Source: Limnomonas spitsbergensis
Taxonomy: Eukaryota; Chlorophyta; Chlorophyceae; Chlamydomonadales
Reading direction: 5' to 3'
DNA: 64,000 bases
Assembly (NCBI GenBank): GCA_037349105.1
Contig: JAYJMM010000090.1
Coordinates: 112,001 to 176,000 of the forward strand
Made by a program: the position numbers and the translations under genes. This document shows, piece by piece, positions 28,201-63,197 of this stretch (position 1 is its first letter; each line of letters starts with the position of its first letter). Under the pieces are notes generated by a model, which worked only from the letters and a program-made list of their open reading frames with translations, was not told where the DNA came from and made no database searches.

Positions 28201-29779
28201 ACCTTACCTCCAAAACCCCCAAAACGTAACGTTTTCAAACCCGTGTGTTTCCAAACCTTAACCCATTTATTTTGAAACCCAAACCCAAACCCGTGTGTTT
28301 CCAAACCCTATCGTTGATCACAGGTCAATACAAACGGGCGGATCGTGTTTGTGCCCAAGTTAAGGGTTTAGGCGCCCCCCTAGACCCTAAACCCTAACGT
28401 TGACCACATGTCAAGACCAATGGGCTGATCGTGTTTGTGCTTAAGTTAAGGGTTTAGGCGCCCATTTAGGTTAACCTCAACCCTAAACCCTAACGTTGAC
28501 CACATGTCAAGACCAATGGGCTGATCGTGTATGTGCCTAAGTTAAGGGTTTGGGCGCCCATTTTTTGGAAACCCTAAACTTTAACGCGTTAACCACAGGT
28601 CAAGACCAATGGGCTGATTGTGTTTGTGCCCAAGTTCGGCATCGAGGGCCCGGTGTACCTCACACCCCCGGCGGCGCGGGGGGCCAAGAAGGGCTGTAAG
28701 GACAACAACAAGGCGGGGGCGGATGTGGCGGAGGAGGGCGCGTTCGTGCTGGATGAGGAGACGCAGAGTGTGGTGTCAAGGTGGGCCTGGGAAACTGAAT
28801 CCTGGAAACTTAAAACTTAAAACTTAAAACTTAAAAACCGGATTCCTTATTTCTGTAATGAGAAACGGATACATGGAACGGTAACCTACAACAGAAACGC
28901 GAAATCTTTTGCCCTGGAATGTAAATTCTGTAACCTCTAACATGGAGCCTGAAACCTGAAGTCTGAGACCTACAGACTGAAGCCGTTAGCCGGGAACTTC
29001 GAGCCTGAAACCTTACGCCTGTTACTGCTGTTGTTACTGTGACTGCTACTGCTGCTGCTTCTGCCTCTGCTTCTGCTATTTGTATTGCTCACGTGAAAGG
29101 TCTGACACGTGTCACAGTCCTTGAGCCCTGCGCCGTCCAATTTTGCGTTGATGGAGGCATCAGCCACCGCAAGGCTCTGAAATCTGACGCCTTAACACTT
29201 GAGCCCTCTGCTATTGCTACACCTGCTACTACTGCTACTGCTGATCCTGCAGCTTCTGCTACTGCTGCTACTGCTACTACTGTTAATGCTGCTTCTGCTG
29301 CTGCTGCAGCTTCTACTACTGCTTCTGCTACTGCTTCTGCTACTGCTGCTGCTGCTGCTGCTGCTGCTGTTATTTGTATTTCCCACGTGAATGGTCTGAC
29401 ACGTGTCACAGTCCTTGAGCCCCGCGCCGTCCAATTTTGCGTTGAGGGAGGCATCAGCCACCGCAAGGCGCTGAAATCTGAAGCTTTGATCCTGAGCACT
29501 GCTGCTACTGCTACACCTGCTGCTACTGCTACTGATGCTACTGATGCTGCTGCTACTAATGTGGCTGATGATACTTCTGCTACTGCTACTGCTACTGCTG
29601 ACTATTGCTACTTCTGCTTCTGCTATTTTGCCCCCAGGGACGGCCTGACACGCTTCACAGTCTTTGAGCCCTGCGCCGTTCGAATCTCCGTGGAGGAGGG
29701 CATCGGCCACCGCAAGGCCTTGGTCTTGTCGCTGGTCCCGCGAGAGGAGTTGCAGGCCATCGACAGGGTCGGAGGATGA
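2131..29779 (+). CDS. DIS3: DIS3/RRP44 exosome ribonuclease, 22 exons, first coding exon missing
   Basis: Catalytic subunit of the nuclear/cytoplasmic RNA exosome: a 3'-5' processive RNase II-family exonuclease with an N-terminal PIN endonuclease. Exons: 2131-2165, 2887-2980, 3852-3914, 4657-4832, 7074-7270, 8171-8289, 9708-9819, 10226-10634, 11688-11826, 14011-14094, 15351-15460, 19181-19304, 20532-20584, 21223-21318, 22378-22480, 23726-23836, 25733-25924, 26593-26713, 27413-27560, 27789-27927, 28599-28780, 29638-29779. All junctions are GT-AG and every phase joins. The sum is 2,949 nt (982 codons + TGA), close to the roughly 960 residues of animal DIS3. Order: [10 protein letters not shown]-terminus, PIN, two cold-shock domains, RNB, S1. 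The ATG exon (normally about 15-20 basic residues) was not found; it lies upstream of 2131 or outside the window. All catalytic residues I could check are present, so the gene looks functional. DIS3L/DIS3L2 are less likely because the PIN active site is intact. Confidence 0.95.
2166..2886 (+). repeat. DIS3 intron 1: TGATAGATC array and tripled acceptor
   Basis: 2240-2520 contains repeated TTGATAGATCTG words (a 10-bp core, TGATAGATCT). From about 2707 to 2910 a unit of about 75 bp containing CTCTCCCTCCTGAACTC, GGAGCGGCAG and CCCTCTGGATCC occurs three times. The third copy is the real acceptor and start of exon 2; the first two are intronic duplicates that keep the full AG and the first 27 exon bases. 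Confidence 0.85.
2981..3851 (+). repeat. DIS3 intron 2: three decayed exon 2 copies, MITE, CCCCGCTGCTG tract
   Basis: Copies of the PIN exon end and its donor lie at about 3043-3130, 3170-3262 and 3281-3334, each keeping AGCTCAAC-like and AAGCAC words. The second also keeps CTGCATCAGGTCAGA, exon end plus GT donor. 3335-3500 is an inserted MITE-like element. 3505-3850 is a pyrimidine-rich CCCCTGCTGC repeat leading to the exon 3 acceptor. Confidence 0.8.
3335..3500. mobile_element. 166-bp MITE-like element with 17-bp perfect terminal inverted repeats
   Basis: Left end AGGGGCCTGTCACTTAG (3335-3351) is the exact reverse complement of the right end CTAAGTGACAGGCCCCT (3484-3500). The interior has no ORF and holds a second imperfect inverted pair (GGAAAGTTC/GAACTTTC). 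No clear target-site duplication is visible. It interrupts a decayed copy of DIS3 exon 2, so it inserted after that duplication. The transposase family cannot be assigned. Confidence 0.75.
3915..4656 (+). repeat. DIS3 intron 3: two decayed exon 4 copies and C-rich heptamers
   Basis: 4521-4592 copies the acceptor and start of exon 4 almost intact (CCCCTCAG then GTCAAGCACAAGAACCAGTC) before diverging. 4195-4272 is an older copy (CAGCGGCTGAGGGCGCTCGT). Between them are CCCTAAACC/CCCTGACC telomere-like words. Confidence 0.85.
6154..6234 (+). tRNA. tRNA-Ser (AGA anticodon), nested in DIS3 intron 4
   Basis: An 81-nt class II tRNA. The acceptor stem GCGGTCG (6154-6160) pairs perfectly with CGACCGC (6227-6233), with discriminator G at 6234. 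The D-arm/A box contains GAGTGGTTAAGG, and the anticodon arm GACTGA/TCAGTT holds the 7-nt loop CTAGAAA, giving anticodon AGA (serine UCU codons). A long variable arm (ACCGTAAGGTG), typical of tRNA-Ser, is followed by the T-arm/B box GGTTCGAGTCC. There is no intron and no encoded CCA, as expected for a eukaryotic nuclear gene. It lies on the same strand as DIS3, inside an intron, so it has its own Pol III promoter within a Pol II transcription unit. Confidence 0.95.
6235..6238 (+). terminator. RNA polymerase III T-run after tRNA-Ser
   Basis: A TTTT run begins directly after the discriminator base of the tRNA-Ser and is followed by a second T-rich stretch. Four T residues on the sense strand are the minimal Pol III termination signal. 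Confidence 0.8.
7271..8170 (+). repeat. DIS3 intron 5: exon 5 donor copies and an exon 6 acceptor copy
   Basis: GTTGTAGAAGACGGTGTG at 7348, GAGGTTGGAGGAGACCGTG near 7488 and TTGGAGGAGACGGTGTAA near 7693 are copies of the exon 5 end plus donor. 8027-8085 copies the acceptor and start of exon 6 (CTGAACCGAGCGGTCG versus CCGAACCGAGCGGTCG). The middle holds CAGTTGCTGCC repeats and CCTAAAC words. Confidence 0.75.
8171..14094 (+). CDS. DIS3: DIS3 exons 6-10: two cold-shock RNA-binding domains
   Basis: Exon 6 (8171-8289) starts with a Ser/Gly-rich linker and a basic TKRKK patch (possible nuclear signal), then VYSEHL and IKDGRFHQ. Exon 7 (9708-9819) begins [13 protein letters not shown]. Exon 8 (10226-10634) reads [13 protein letters not shown], then a Gly/Glu/Asp-rich insert of about 60 residues, then [12 protein letters not shown] and [12 protein letters not shown]. 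Exon 9 (11688-11826) reads [18 protein letters not shown], then [18 protein letters not shown]. Exon 10 (14011-14094) reads EVLLIENDI and PLPWK. These match the CSD1-linker-CSD2 order of DIS3, which threads RNA to the RNB barrel. The acidic insert occupies the place of the acidic loop in animal DIS3 but differs in sequence. The acceptor of exon 6 (CCCTGAAG) is weak but is the only one that keeps phase. Confidence 0.92.
8290..9707 (+). repeat. DIS3 intron 6: six exon 6 end copies, two exon 7 start copies
   Basis: Degrading copies of the exon 6 end and donor lie at about 8352-8435, 8560-8600, 8697-8765, 8818-8870, 8910-8960 and 9014-9065 (for example GTGATGGCTGGGAT, GATGCCTCCATCAGGTAAG), separated by GGGGGAGTTGGGTGGAAG spacers. 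9483-9560 and 9588-9655 are near-identical tandem copies of the exon 7 acceptor and first 40 coding bases (ACCTCAGGGGGCGCTGCGCG), with a period of about 105 bp. 9100-9480 has no other recognisable content. Confidence 0.9.
9820..10225 (+). repeat. DIS3 intron 7: four exon 7 donor copies, one exon 8 acceptor copy
   Basis: ACAGAGCGCTGGATGG-type copies of the exon 7 end plus GGTGAG donor occur near 9872, 9936, 9995 and 10060. 10144-10178 (ACTCGGCGACGTAATTGCGG) copies the exon 8 start (ACTAGGCGACGTCGTTGCCG). Confidence 0.85.
10635..11687 (+). repeat. DIS3 intron 8: purine-rich start and three exon 9 copies
   Basis: 10640-10960 is a GGGGAACGAGG/GGGACAGGG purine-rich array. 10960-11290 shows nothing recognisable. 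11300-11400, 11437-11530 and 11555-11640 are successively better copies of exon 9 with its acceptor (CAGGATTCAAACGCGACAGG, GCATGGTGGTCGCAATCGAC), the nearest being the least diverged. Confidence 0.88.
11827..14010 (+). repeat. DIS3 intron 9: seven exon 9 donor copies, CCCCTCA satellite, six exon 10 copies
   Basis: Copies of CCGGGCACTATG...GACAGGGACACAGAGACGGTGAGAG lie near 11899, 12036, 12140, 12400, 12545, 12652 and 12805. They alternate with GCAGTACAGTA repeats. 13040-13730 is an almost pure pyrimidine CCCCTCACCCCTCACC array. Exon 10 acceptor/start copies (AGGAAGTCCTGCTCATCGAG type) lie at 12913, 13723, 13774, 13815, 13872 and 13950. Confidence 0.9.
14095..15350 (+). repeat. DIS3 intron 10: about 60-bp minisatellite and an exon 11 copy
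   Basis: 14205-14270 copies the exon 10 end (TTGCGTACCTCTACGGTGGC). 14320-15000 is an array of about eleven 55-65 bp units containing GTTTATTTGTTTGGCTAAAC plus CCCTTAACCTTTAACCC heptamer-like DNA. 15228-15295 is a close copy of the exon 11 acceptor and coding start (GACCGATTTGGAGCTGACGG). Confidence 0.85.
15351..27560 (+). CDS. DIS3: DIS3 exons 11-19: RNB exoribonuclease catalytic domain
   Basis: Exon 11 (15351-15460) carries [18 protein letters not shown], the RNase II/R catalytic Asp cluster that binds two Mg2+ ions. Exon 12 (19181-19304): [19 protein letters not shown] and RGTTVYLV. Exon 13 (20532-20584): [15 protein letters not shown]. Exon 14 (21223-21318): [12 protein letters not shown] and FTKSVI. 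Exon 15 (22378-22480): [13 protein letters not shown]. Exon 16 (23726-23836): [12 protein letters not shown] and SPEVKF. Exon 17 (25733-25924): [17 protein letters not shown] and [10 protein letters not shown]. Exon 18 (26593-26713): [11 protein letters not shown]. Exon 19 (27413-27560): [20 protein letters not shown], the RNB signature. Hydrolytic 3'-5' activity is predicted to be intact. Introns here are very long for the exon size; intron 11 is 3.7 kb. Confidence 0.95.
15461..19180 (+). repeat. DIS3 intron 11: 41-bp satellite and polypyrimidine tract
   Basis: 15466-16870 is a tandem array of about 34 units of 41 bp (GGGCATGCCGCATAACCTGC then GGTAGGCAGGTAAGGGGAGC plus T). It starts at the exon 11 donor and is closed by a copy of the exon 11 end at 16872-16930 (CTGCAAAGACATTGACGATG). 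Older units continue to about 17230. 17395-17585 holds CCCTAAACC words. 17610-19030 is a CTCCCTCCTCCCCCAT polypyrimidine array of about 1.4 kb. 19045-19095 copies the exon 12 start. Confidence 0.92.
19305..20531 (+). repeat. DIS3 intron 12: four exon 12 end copies, eight exon 13 acceptor copies
   Basis: Copies of GATGCTGAGGCGGCGATCAG...ACTGTGTACCTGG plus the GT donor lie near 19338, 19457, 19549 and 19640, spaced about 90-120 bp. From 19910 to 20531 a unit of about 60-90 bp ending GATTTCATGGCATGCCCCCG is repeated about eight times; the last copy carries the real exon 13 acceptor. Confidence 0.9.
20585..21222 (+). repeat. DIS3 intron 13: G-rich then C-rich heptamers
   Basis: The donor half (20812-20875 and 21018-21055) carries GGGTTTAGGG words. 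The acceptor half (21125-21190) carries CCCTAAACC words. 20600-20810 shows nothing recognisable. Confidence 0.7.
21319..22377 (+). repeat. DIS3 intron 14: at least six exon 14 end copies
   Basis: Copies of GACATCATATCGGCGTCCTT and ACCAAGTCCGTGATTCGCAG lie near 21345, 21427, 21507, 21578, 21660, 21850 and 22012, progressively more diverged. The one at 21427-21478 is almost identical to the exon end and keeps CGCAG/GTGAGCGC. 21738-21822 is C-rich and 22140-22285 is G-rich heptamer DNA, the reverse of the usual order. Confidence 0.9.
22481..23725 (+). repeat. DIS3 intron 15: exon 15 donor copy and exon 16 start copies
   Basis: 22553-22590 copies the exon 15 donor (GCATATGCAAGGTGAGACAC). 22600-23300 is mostly CCCTAAACC-type sequence with GTGTGAACCCCAT repeats. 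23285-23310, 23363-23420 and 23542-23610 are copies of the exon 16 start (TGAGGCACGCCCAGCGGGA in the nearest). Confidence 0.8.
23837..25732 (+). repeat. DIS3 intron 16: exon 16 end copies, CACCCTGCACC array, exon 17 copies
   Basis: Copies of the exon 16 end (GTTCACCATTGACACTGAAG, CGGGATGTACCAGGTAGG) lie near 23918, 24045, 24195 and 24345. 24500-24880 is a CACCCTGCACCTTGC array. 24905-25000 and 25080-25190 are direct repeats (CTGTTATATGGCAATACC, GGGAGTTTCTTCATC). 25196-25240 is pure CCCTAAA. 25335-25400 and 25545-25610 copy the exon 17 start (GCCAATCA...GGAGATGATGCTCCTCC). Confidence 0.88.
25925..26592 (+). repeat. DIS3 intron 17: 21-22 bp satellite
   Basis: 26178-26490 is about fifteen copies of GATAAGTATGAGGACGAAATA (with or without one extra C). 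25975-26105 holds two weak copies of the exon 17 donor region (ATCTAAAAGGTGTCC, GCCCCAAAGGTCG). Confidence 0.88.
26714..27412 (+). repeat. DIS3 intron 18: three exon 18 end copies, exon 19 copy
   Basis: 26819-26862, 26938-26986 and 27050-27110 copy GCATGACCCAGGCGGTGTAC...TAGGTGAG. 27300-27340 copies exon 19 (CACTACGGCCGGGCCTCTCA) and 27170-27235 is a weaker copy. Confidence 0.85.
27789..29779 (+). CDS. DIS3: DIS3 exons 20-22: end of RNB and C-terminal S1 domain
   Basis: Exon 20 (27789-27927) encodes [18 protein letters not shown] and [15 protein letters not shown]. Exon 21 (28599-28780) encodes [19 protein letters not shown], a typical S1 strand, then an Ala/Lys/Glu-rich loop and [11 protein letters not shown]. 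Exon 22 (29638-29779) encodes [24 protein letters not shown] and then TGA at 29777-29779. The S1 domain helps hold RNA above the RNB channel. The protein lacks the long Lys-rich tail of animal DIS3. The reading frame is also open upstream of exon 22 back to 29039, through two intronic exon copies (see findings), so an alternative acceptor cannot be excluded. Confidence 0.93.
27928..28598 (+). repeat. DIS3 intron 20: three exon 21 start copies
   Basis: 28316-28370, 28400-28465 and 28497-28560 copy the exon 21 acceptor and first 40 coding bases (CACAGGTCAATACAAACGGG, ATCGTGTTTGTGCCCAAGTT). Each is followed by a TAAGGGTTTAGGCGCCC spacer. 28040-28310 is C-rich (ACCCCAAGCCTCACAGCCCC). Confidence 0.9.
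28781..29637 (+). repeat. DIS3 intron 21: two in-frame exon 22 copies and a GCT/ACT triplet tract
   Basis: 29092-29190 and 29392-29490 copy the first roughly 95 bases of exon 22 (GGTCTGACACGTGTCACAGT, GGCATCAGCCACCGCAAGG). They lie in an open frame continuous with exon 22, separated by ACTGCTGCT triplet repeats (29030-29090, 29210-29375, 29500-29625). The AG directly before each copy differs from the real CCCCCAG acceptor. Confidence 0.85.
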
Positions 29780-30160
29780 TCGCCCAGTCTAGCCCAGCCT
29801 AGACCAGACAAGGCCAGACCAAGCCAGACCTGACCAGCCTAGATCAGACCTGACCTGCCTAGATCAGACCAGGCCAGGCTAGCCTAGACCAGGCCAGCGG
29901 TATGAGGTTGCACCTGGGGAAGGCCGTGGTCCTTTCGCTGGTCCCTCGGGATATGATGAAAGCGATCGGCAGGGTCGGAGAAGAAGCGCCCAGCCCAGCC
30001 CGGTCTAGACCAGACCAGACTCGGCCAGGCCAGGCCAGCGGTATGAGGTCGCATCTTGGCAAGGCGGCACCCGCAGAAATGTTCGTGTGTCTTCTTGTGG
30101 ATTCCAGATCGTCCTTCGGATTTCCCTGACGAGGCTTGCAATGGGTCTGCCTGTGAGGTG
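29780..30160 (+). repeat. DIS3 3' flank with copies of the gene's last exon
   Basis: 29786-29895 is a CTAGACCAGACCAGGCCAG tandem tract. 29902-29995 copies the end of exon 22, past the stop position (AAGGCCGTGGTCCTTTCGCT, GATCGGCAGGGTCGGAG), with the TGA altered. 30040-30075 is a shorter copy. The duplication process therefore also acts outside introns. No convincing polyadenylation signal was found. Confidence 0.8.
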
Positions 30161-30171
30161 CGGTGGGACTT

Positions 30172-31445
30172 GCAAGTCAATGACATAACACCGCTGGGCC
30201 CTGCTCGAAAAGGCTAGCCGCGTGGGCGCCCAACTGTCATGTAGGAGAAAAGAAAAGGAACTGAAGGGAAGAGGGGGAAAGGGGACTGGACTTGCAAGTG
30301 AATGTTTAGTTGTAGTGGATTGGAAAGGCATGTGGATGGCTGGAATCTCCCATGCAGCCTTCTTTAGGCCCAGAGGTGATATCCCAACCCTGCTTGGCCG
30401 CGAGGGCGCCCCACTGATCAGAAGGGAAACGAGAAGAAACCAAAAAGGGGGCAAAAAAACCTGAAGGGAAGGCCGAAAAGGCAAACGACACCTGCGCCTC
30501 AGAATCCCTAGAGACTCTCCCTCAACAATGCCCACAGCACTGTCCACAAAAGCAAGTGCATTCCACCCCTGCTCAGCCTGGTACAGCTGGTGGAAGTTTG
30601 TGGCAGCGCCCGGAGGACCTGCCCACCCCCGCTTCCGTAACTGCTCCCTGACACTAGGGCGAGCACAGATCTGCGGCGGCCTACTGCGCCTGGTTCCAGT
30701 CCACAGCGGGTGCCGTGCTGGCGCAAGCAAAGAGCCGCACTAGTCAGAAGGAGTGTTCTTGTGTGCGCATCAATTTGCGACTGCGGCTTAGCGCAATCAG
30801 CACTTCTGATACCAGAGGACGGCGCAACGGTCAGCGGCGACAGGCACGCTGCTGCCAGCGGTGTTGGGCACGGGGGGATGGCGAGCAGGTCGAGGATGCG
30901 CTGCATGTGTGCTTCCAGTGCCCTAGTGTCAGGGAGCAGTTACGAGAGCGGGGGTGGGCAGGTCCTCCGGGCGCTGCCACTAACTTCCACCAGTTGTACC
31001 AGGCTGAGCATGGGTCGGACGCACTTGCTTTTGTGGACTGTGCAGTGGGCATTATTGAGGGTTAGTCTCCAGGGTTTCTGAGGCTGATGTCTTTGGCCTT
31101 TCCGGCCTTCTCTTTTGGTCCTTTTGGGGGGGGGATTGTTGTTGTTGTTTGCCCCCTTTTTAGTTTCTTCTCTTCTCCCTTCTGATCAGTGGGGCGCCCT
31201 CGCCGCCAAGCAGGGGTGGGATACACTTGCTTCTCTGGACTCATCTTTTTTTTATAGGCTTTGTTGAGGGTTAGTCTCTAGTGGAACTCAGGTGTTGGAC
31301 TTGGTCTTCGTTGCCTTCCCGGCCTCTCCTTTTGTTCCTTTCCCCCTCTCTTCCTTTTAGTTCCTTCTTTACTCCCTTCTGAACAGTTGGGCACCCACGC
31401 GGCCGAGCTTTGAGCGGGCCCAGAGGTGTAACGTTATTGACTCCC
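30172..31445. repeat. Large inverted repeat made of LINE tail copies
   Basis: The left arm (30172-30680, read on the - strand) matches the right arm (30900-31445, + strand). Shared words include CCCTAGTGTCAGGGAGCAGT, GCAGGTCCTCCGGGCGCTGC, CAATAATGCCCAC-type ends and CTGATCAG-GGGGCGCCC blocks. Each arm contains two versions of the T/C-rich tail ending in GGGCGCCC. The + strand copy (30715-31065) encodes RCWARGDG...HVCFQCPSVREQL, a zinc-knuckle-like segment as found at the C-terminus of many non-LTR reverse transcriptases. The arms are about 500 bp with gaps. Confidence 0.75.
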
Positions 31446-31499
31446 TTCAGCTGGTGCGGACTCTGGCCTGCGCCAGCACGGCGCCCGCCGTAGACTAAA

Positions 31500-32900
31500 A
31501 CCATGTGCGGTTGGCGGCCGCAGGCCTGTGTTCAGTGGCAGGATCTCTGAGGTCCCCTCTGCTAGCTGCAACTAGCGCTAGCACCTCTCTGAAAGGCAGC
31601 GGCTGTAGGTCACTTGCTGTCTGACGCAGTTTGGGAACGGCTGATCCCAGCTCTAGCTCCAGCAAGGCACCTAGCAATTCACTGCACAAATTGCGTCCTC
31701 CGGTGCCCTGCCAGACAGCAAGCTGCATGTCGGCCGCCATGGCTGCCGCCATGAGTAGGCTGTCTTGCTGTCCTGCTGGTGCGGCCGCTGCGTTGTAGAA
31801 GCGAAGTTCATGTTGCCACCAACTTTGCTGTAACGGCTGGATCTACAGCGCCCTCATGACCCCCCAACTGGCAGCGGACGTACGGACGGCGCAGATGCTG
31901 GAGGAAGTTGGGACTGCAGCTTGCTCTTAAGGCAATGCCGCAGCCTAAGATAATCGGTAGCCCACACCACATTACCATAGTTGGCCGTAGGCGCTGCATA
32001 GACAGAGGCCAACCGGATGCGTATAGGTAGATGATGCCTGAAGTGCACCTTGGCGGCCAGGCGGACTCGGTGCAACGCGGTAGCCAAAGGCACCTCTCTA
32101 CCTTGCATGGCCTTCCTCATGCTGCCGCTCTCGTGCTGGATGATGCCCAAGAACTTGAAATCCTGGACACGCCTCAGCACTATGCTATCGGGGCCATACA
32201 CGCAAGGATGGGCTGATTGCCGGCGCTGCGCAGCTAAGGGGCTGCATAACTTGAGATATTTAAGGAGGTCTTTAAGACCTCTTTAAACTCCTTCCCCTGC
32301 CTAACTACAATATCTCTGTCTTGTTAACGTTGACCTGGAGCTGCTTGACCGCCGCATATTCATGCAGGGCATCTAGCATGCGCTGCAGCCCTGCCGGGCT
32401 GCTGGCTAGTAGGGTGAGATCATCAGCATATAAGAGGCACCTGAGCCTTCGTCCCGCCCCCCGCATAATGCCCTATGCAGGGCACTGGGCTGCGAGCATG
32501 CCTGGCAGATCGCTGATATGGAGACTGCAAATGAGGGGGCTGCGTGCTTGATACCGCGGGTGCAAGGCACAGGGCCAGTGCTTTTATGGCCGTCTGTGAG
32601 CGTGTAGTCTGCACCTTTGTAGAGCGCTTGCACAACGCGTAACAAGCATGAAGGCATGTGAAGCCGCTCAGACAGGTGCTGCCAAAGCTGCTCCTGTGGC
32701 AAACAATCATAGGCCTTGGTGACATCAACGAAGGCCACATTCAGTTTGCCACGGCCTGAAGCTGCCCTTTGCGCATGAACTGCATGCCTCAAGAGAAAAG
32801 CAGCCTGGAGCGTGCTACGGCGCTGCTCAAAGCCGAACTGTTCTGGAGGGATGTGCTCATGTAAGCGTGCCCACTATCGTAGCACATGTTTTGCGCCTCA
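31500..32900 (-). pseudogene. Non-LTR (LINE-type) reverse transcriptase, frameshifted remnant
   Basis: On the - strand, 32700-32790 encodes KLNVAFVDVTKAYDCLP, the RT block with the first catalytic Asp, followed by LLRVVQALYKGA. The YADD box (LLYADDLT) is at about 32414-32437, but in another frame, with a TAG between, so at least one frameshift and one stop break it. Downstream (31854-32201) is the connection region (VQDFKFLGII). No endonuclease domain is visible; the 5' end is probably truncated. It lies between DIS3 and the PKS, antisense to both. It is a dead copy; a family assignment needs a search. Confidence 0.85.
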
Positions 32901-34653
32901 CCTAGTCACTTTCCTGTACTCACTTTTCATATATATAACCTTATATAAGTAAGAGGCGATGTCCTTTGCTACAGCTTGGTAATCAGGCGAAGGATGGGCA
33001 CAATACATTTTGACTTGGGCTGCCCACGCGGCTTCAGGCTTGCTTCATACCATCAAACCTATTTAGTGTGGACTGCGCCCTCCTGACTGAGGGAAGGTTG
33101 TCAGTAAGCTGTTGCATGGTGCCGTACCTGGTGCCATACTGCCATTCTATTCAAAACGCGTACGTCTTAATGCAACATGGAACCGTGAGTGAGGTCAATG
33201 GAACTCAATACTTCACCAATAATTGTTCATGTACGCACTACGCAGCAGGCCATGGAGTGTTTCGTTCGGTCGATTCGACCCTGACGAGAGCACCTTCCGG
33301 TAATTTCCCGTCGAACCGTTACGTGGAACTGTAGCACCTCCCGGCACGGACATGGACCTGCCAAGGAGGTCGGCTCTCGTAGGCACCTCCGATGACACGT
33401 CCCGTAAACAGACCGACCGTAAATGTGTGCCAATGCCACAAAACTGGCGATCGAATCTAGACTTCTTCAATTCGGGAATCGATCCCGCTGGCTTTAAGCT
33501 TTTAATGCTATATGCGCACACTCAAAAGCCCCCTCGTCGGTGGGATTTCAAAACCGTCGATCAAGCCAACACAGCGGTTCAGCGCATTAACGCAATTGTT
33601 TGAAGCACGTAATTTCTCAGTTTAGAGGCGTACCTAAGAGCCCTGTCCCAGGCTCAACGCTGCCAAGGGCGCTGCGTCTCAGTTAACAGCTTCGTTCGGC
33701 CCATCTTCGTGATAGGAACTCAACAGTGAGAAGCGAGGCGACAACGAAGACCCCGACCGACCGGACTGCGCTGCCGTACCTCGCTCCCTCATGGCAACAC
33801 TAGGTGAGCGAAGCAGAGGGCCAGCTAGAGGCCTGCTCCACTCCGTCCATCTCCGAGGCGTTCAGGAGATGCGGGGCCACAGCATGTGCGCACAGCTACC
33901 GCGTTTGTCTCGGCCGAGTGGCCAATCTTGCTTGAGAAATGAGAACGCATGCGTACATGCCAGTAAACTCCATCCGCCCTATGATCGATCATTCGCAATT
34001 TTGCTTGATCTCCGGATACTCAATCTTGCACGTTCGCCGCGCTTTGAACAAACTTTGGACAAGCTTTGAGCAAACAGAATTCAGCTTATTCTTGTCCATC
34101 GATTGGCCCCTGTCCCTGTTGGAATTTGATGAATAAATGAGGAAAGGAATACGGTACCAGTACCGGTACGGTACGGCCTAGAACGAACAGGCATTTAATT
34201 TGGTGCAAAGACTGGAAGCATGGATAATACCGGTCACAGAACCGGCACACATCTCATGGGGTAAAGGGTCAAGCGCCGCATCTTCTGCCACATGATCTTC
34301 AGCACCTCACCGAACCTAAGTAGAGGCAATGCCTCTGAGGCATAGCATGGGAGATCCAAGAGCTGTTGAGCTTCTGCAAGATCTTGCAGCTTTTCACTGC
34401 TTTCCATACTTCCAGGTTGAATTTGTTTTCATTGCTTTTCATGCTGTGAGAAGCTCTCACGTGCAATGCACTGCGAAAGCTATTTACAGCCTACATATTG
34501 GTCCTTGTCGTACGTCAAACCTGAAATCTCTTACCAGCCTTTGTTTCCCTCCAATATAATGGTAACTGAACGGTGAAGACCTGGCTCTAGCCCCAGCTGT
34601 GCTGTTCTCTTAACCCTAAACCCTAGTAGGACGTAGTAATCTTTCTCTTTTAA
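32900..34653. other. Intergenic DNA without recognisable genes
   Basis: 33050-34100 is low in repeats and differs in character from the rest of the window: no heptamers, no exon copies, and only ORFs under 110 codons without motifs. It may be an inserted element or unique intergenic DNA. 34145-34180 contains GGTACCAGTACCGGTACGG repeats. 34579-34653 is one copy of a dispersed repeat also found at 46741 and 57080. A promoter for the PKS would be expected here, but I cannot identify one. Confidence 0.5.
34579..34653 (+). repeat. Dispersed repeat, copy 1
   Basis: GGCTCTAGCCCCAGCTGTGC...TTCTCTTAAC...GTAGTAATCTTTCTCTTTT resembles the copies at 46741-46814 and 57080-57153. It is the most diverged of the three and is interrupted by CCCTAAACCC. 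Confidence 0.55.

Positions 34654-63197
<28,544 letters not shown>

Noticed and set aside
33068..34136. Short ORFs of 60-100 codons on both strands
   Set aside because: No recognisable motif, start context or codon bias; kept only as unexplained intergenic DNA.
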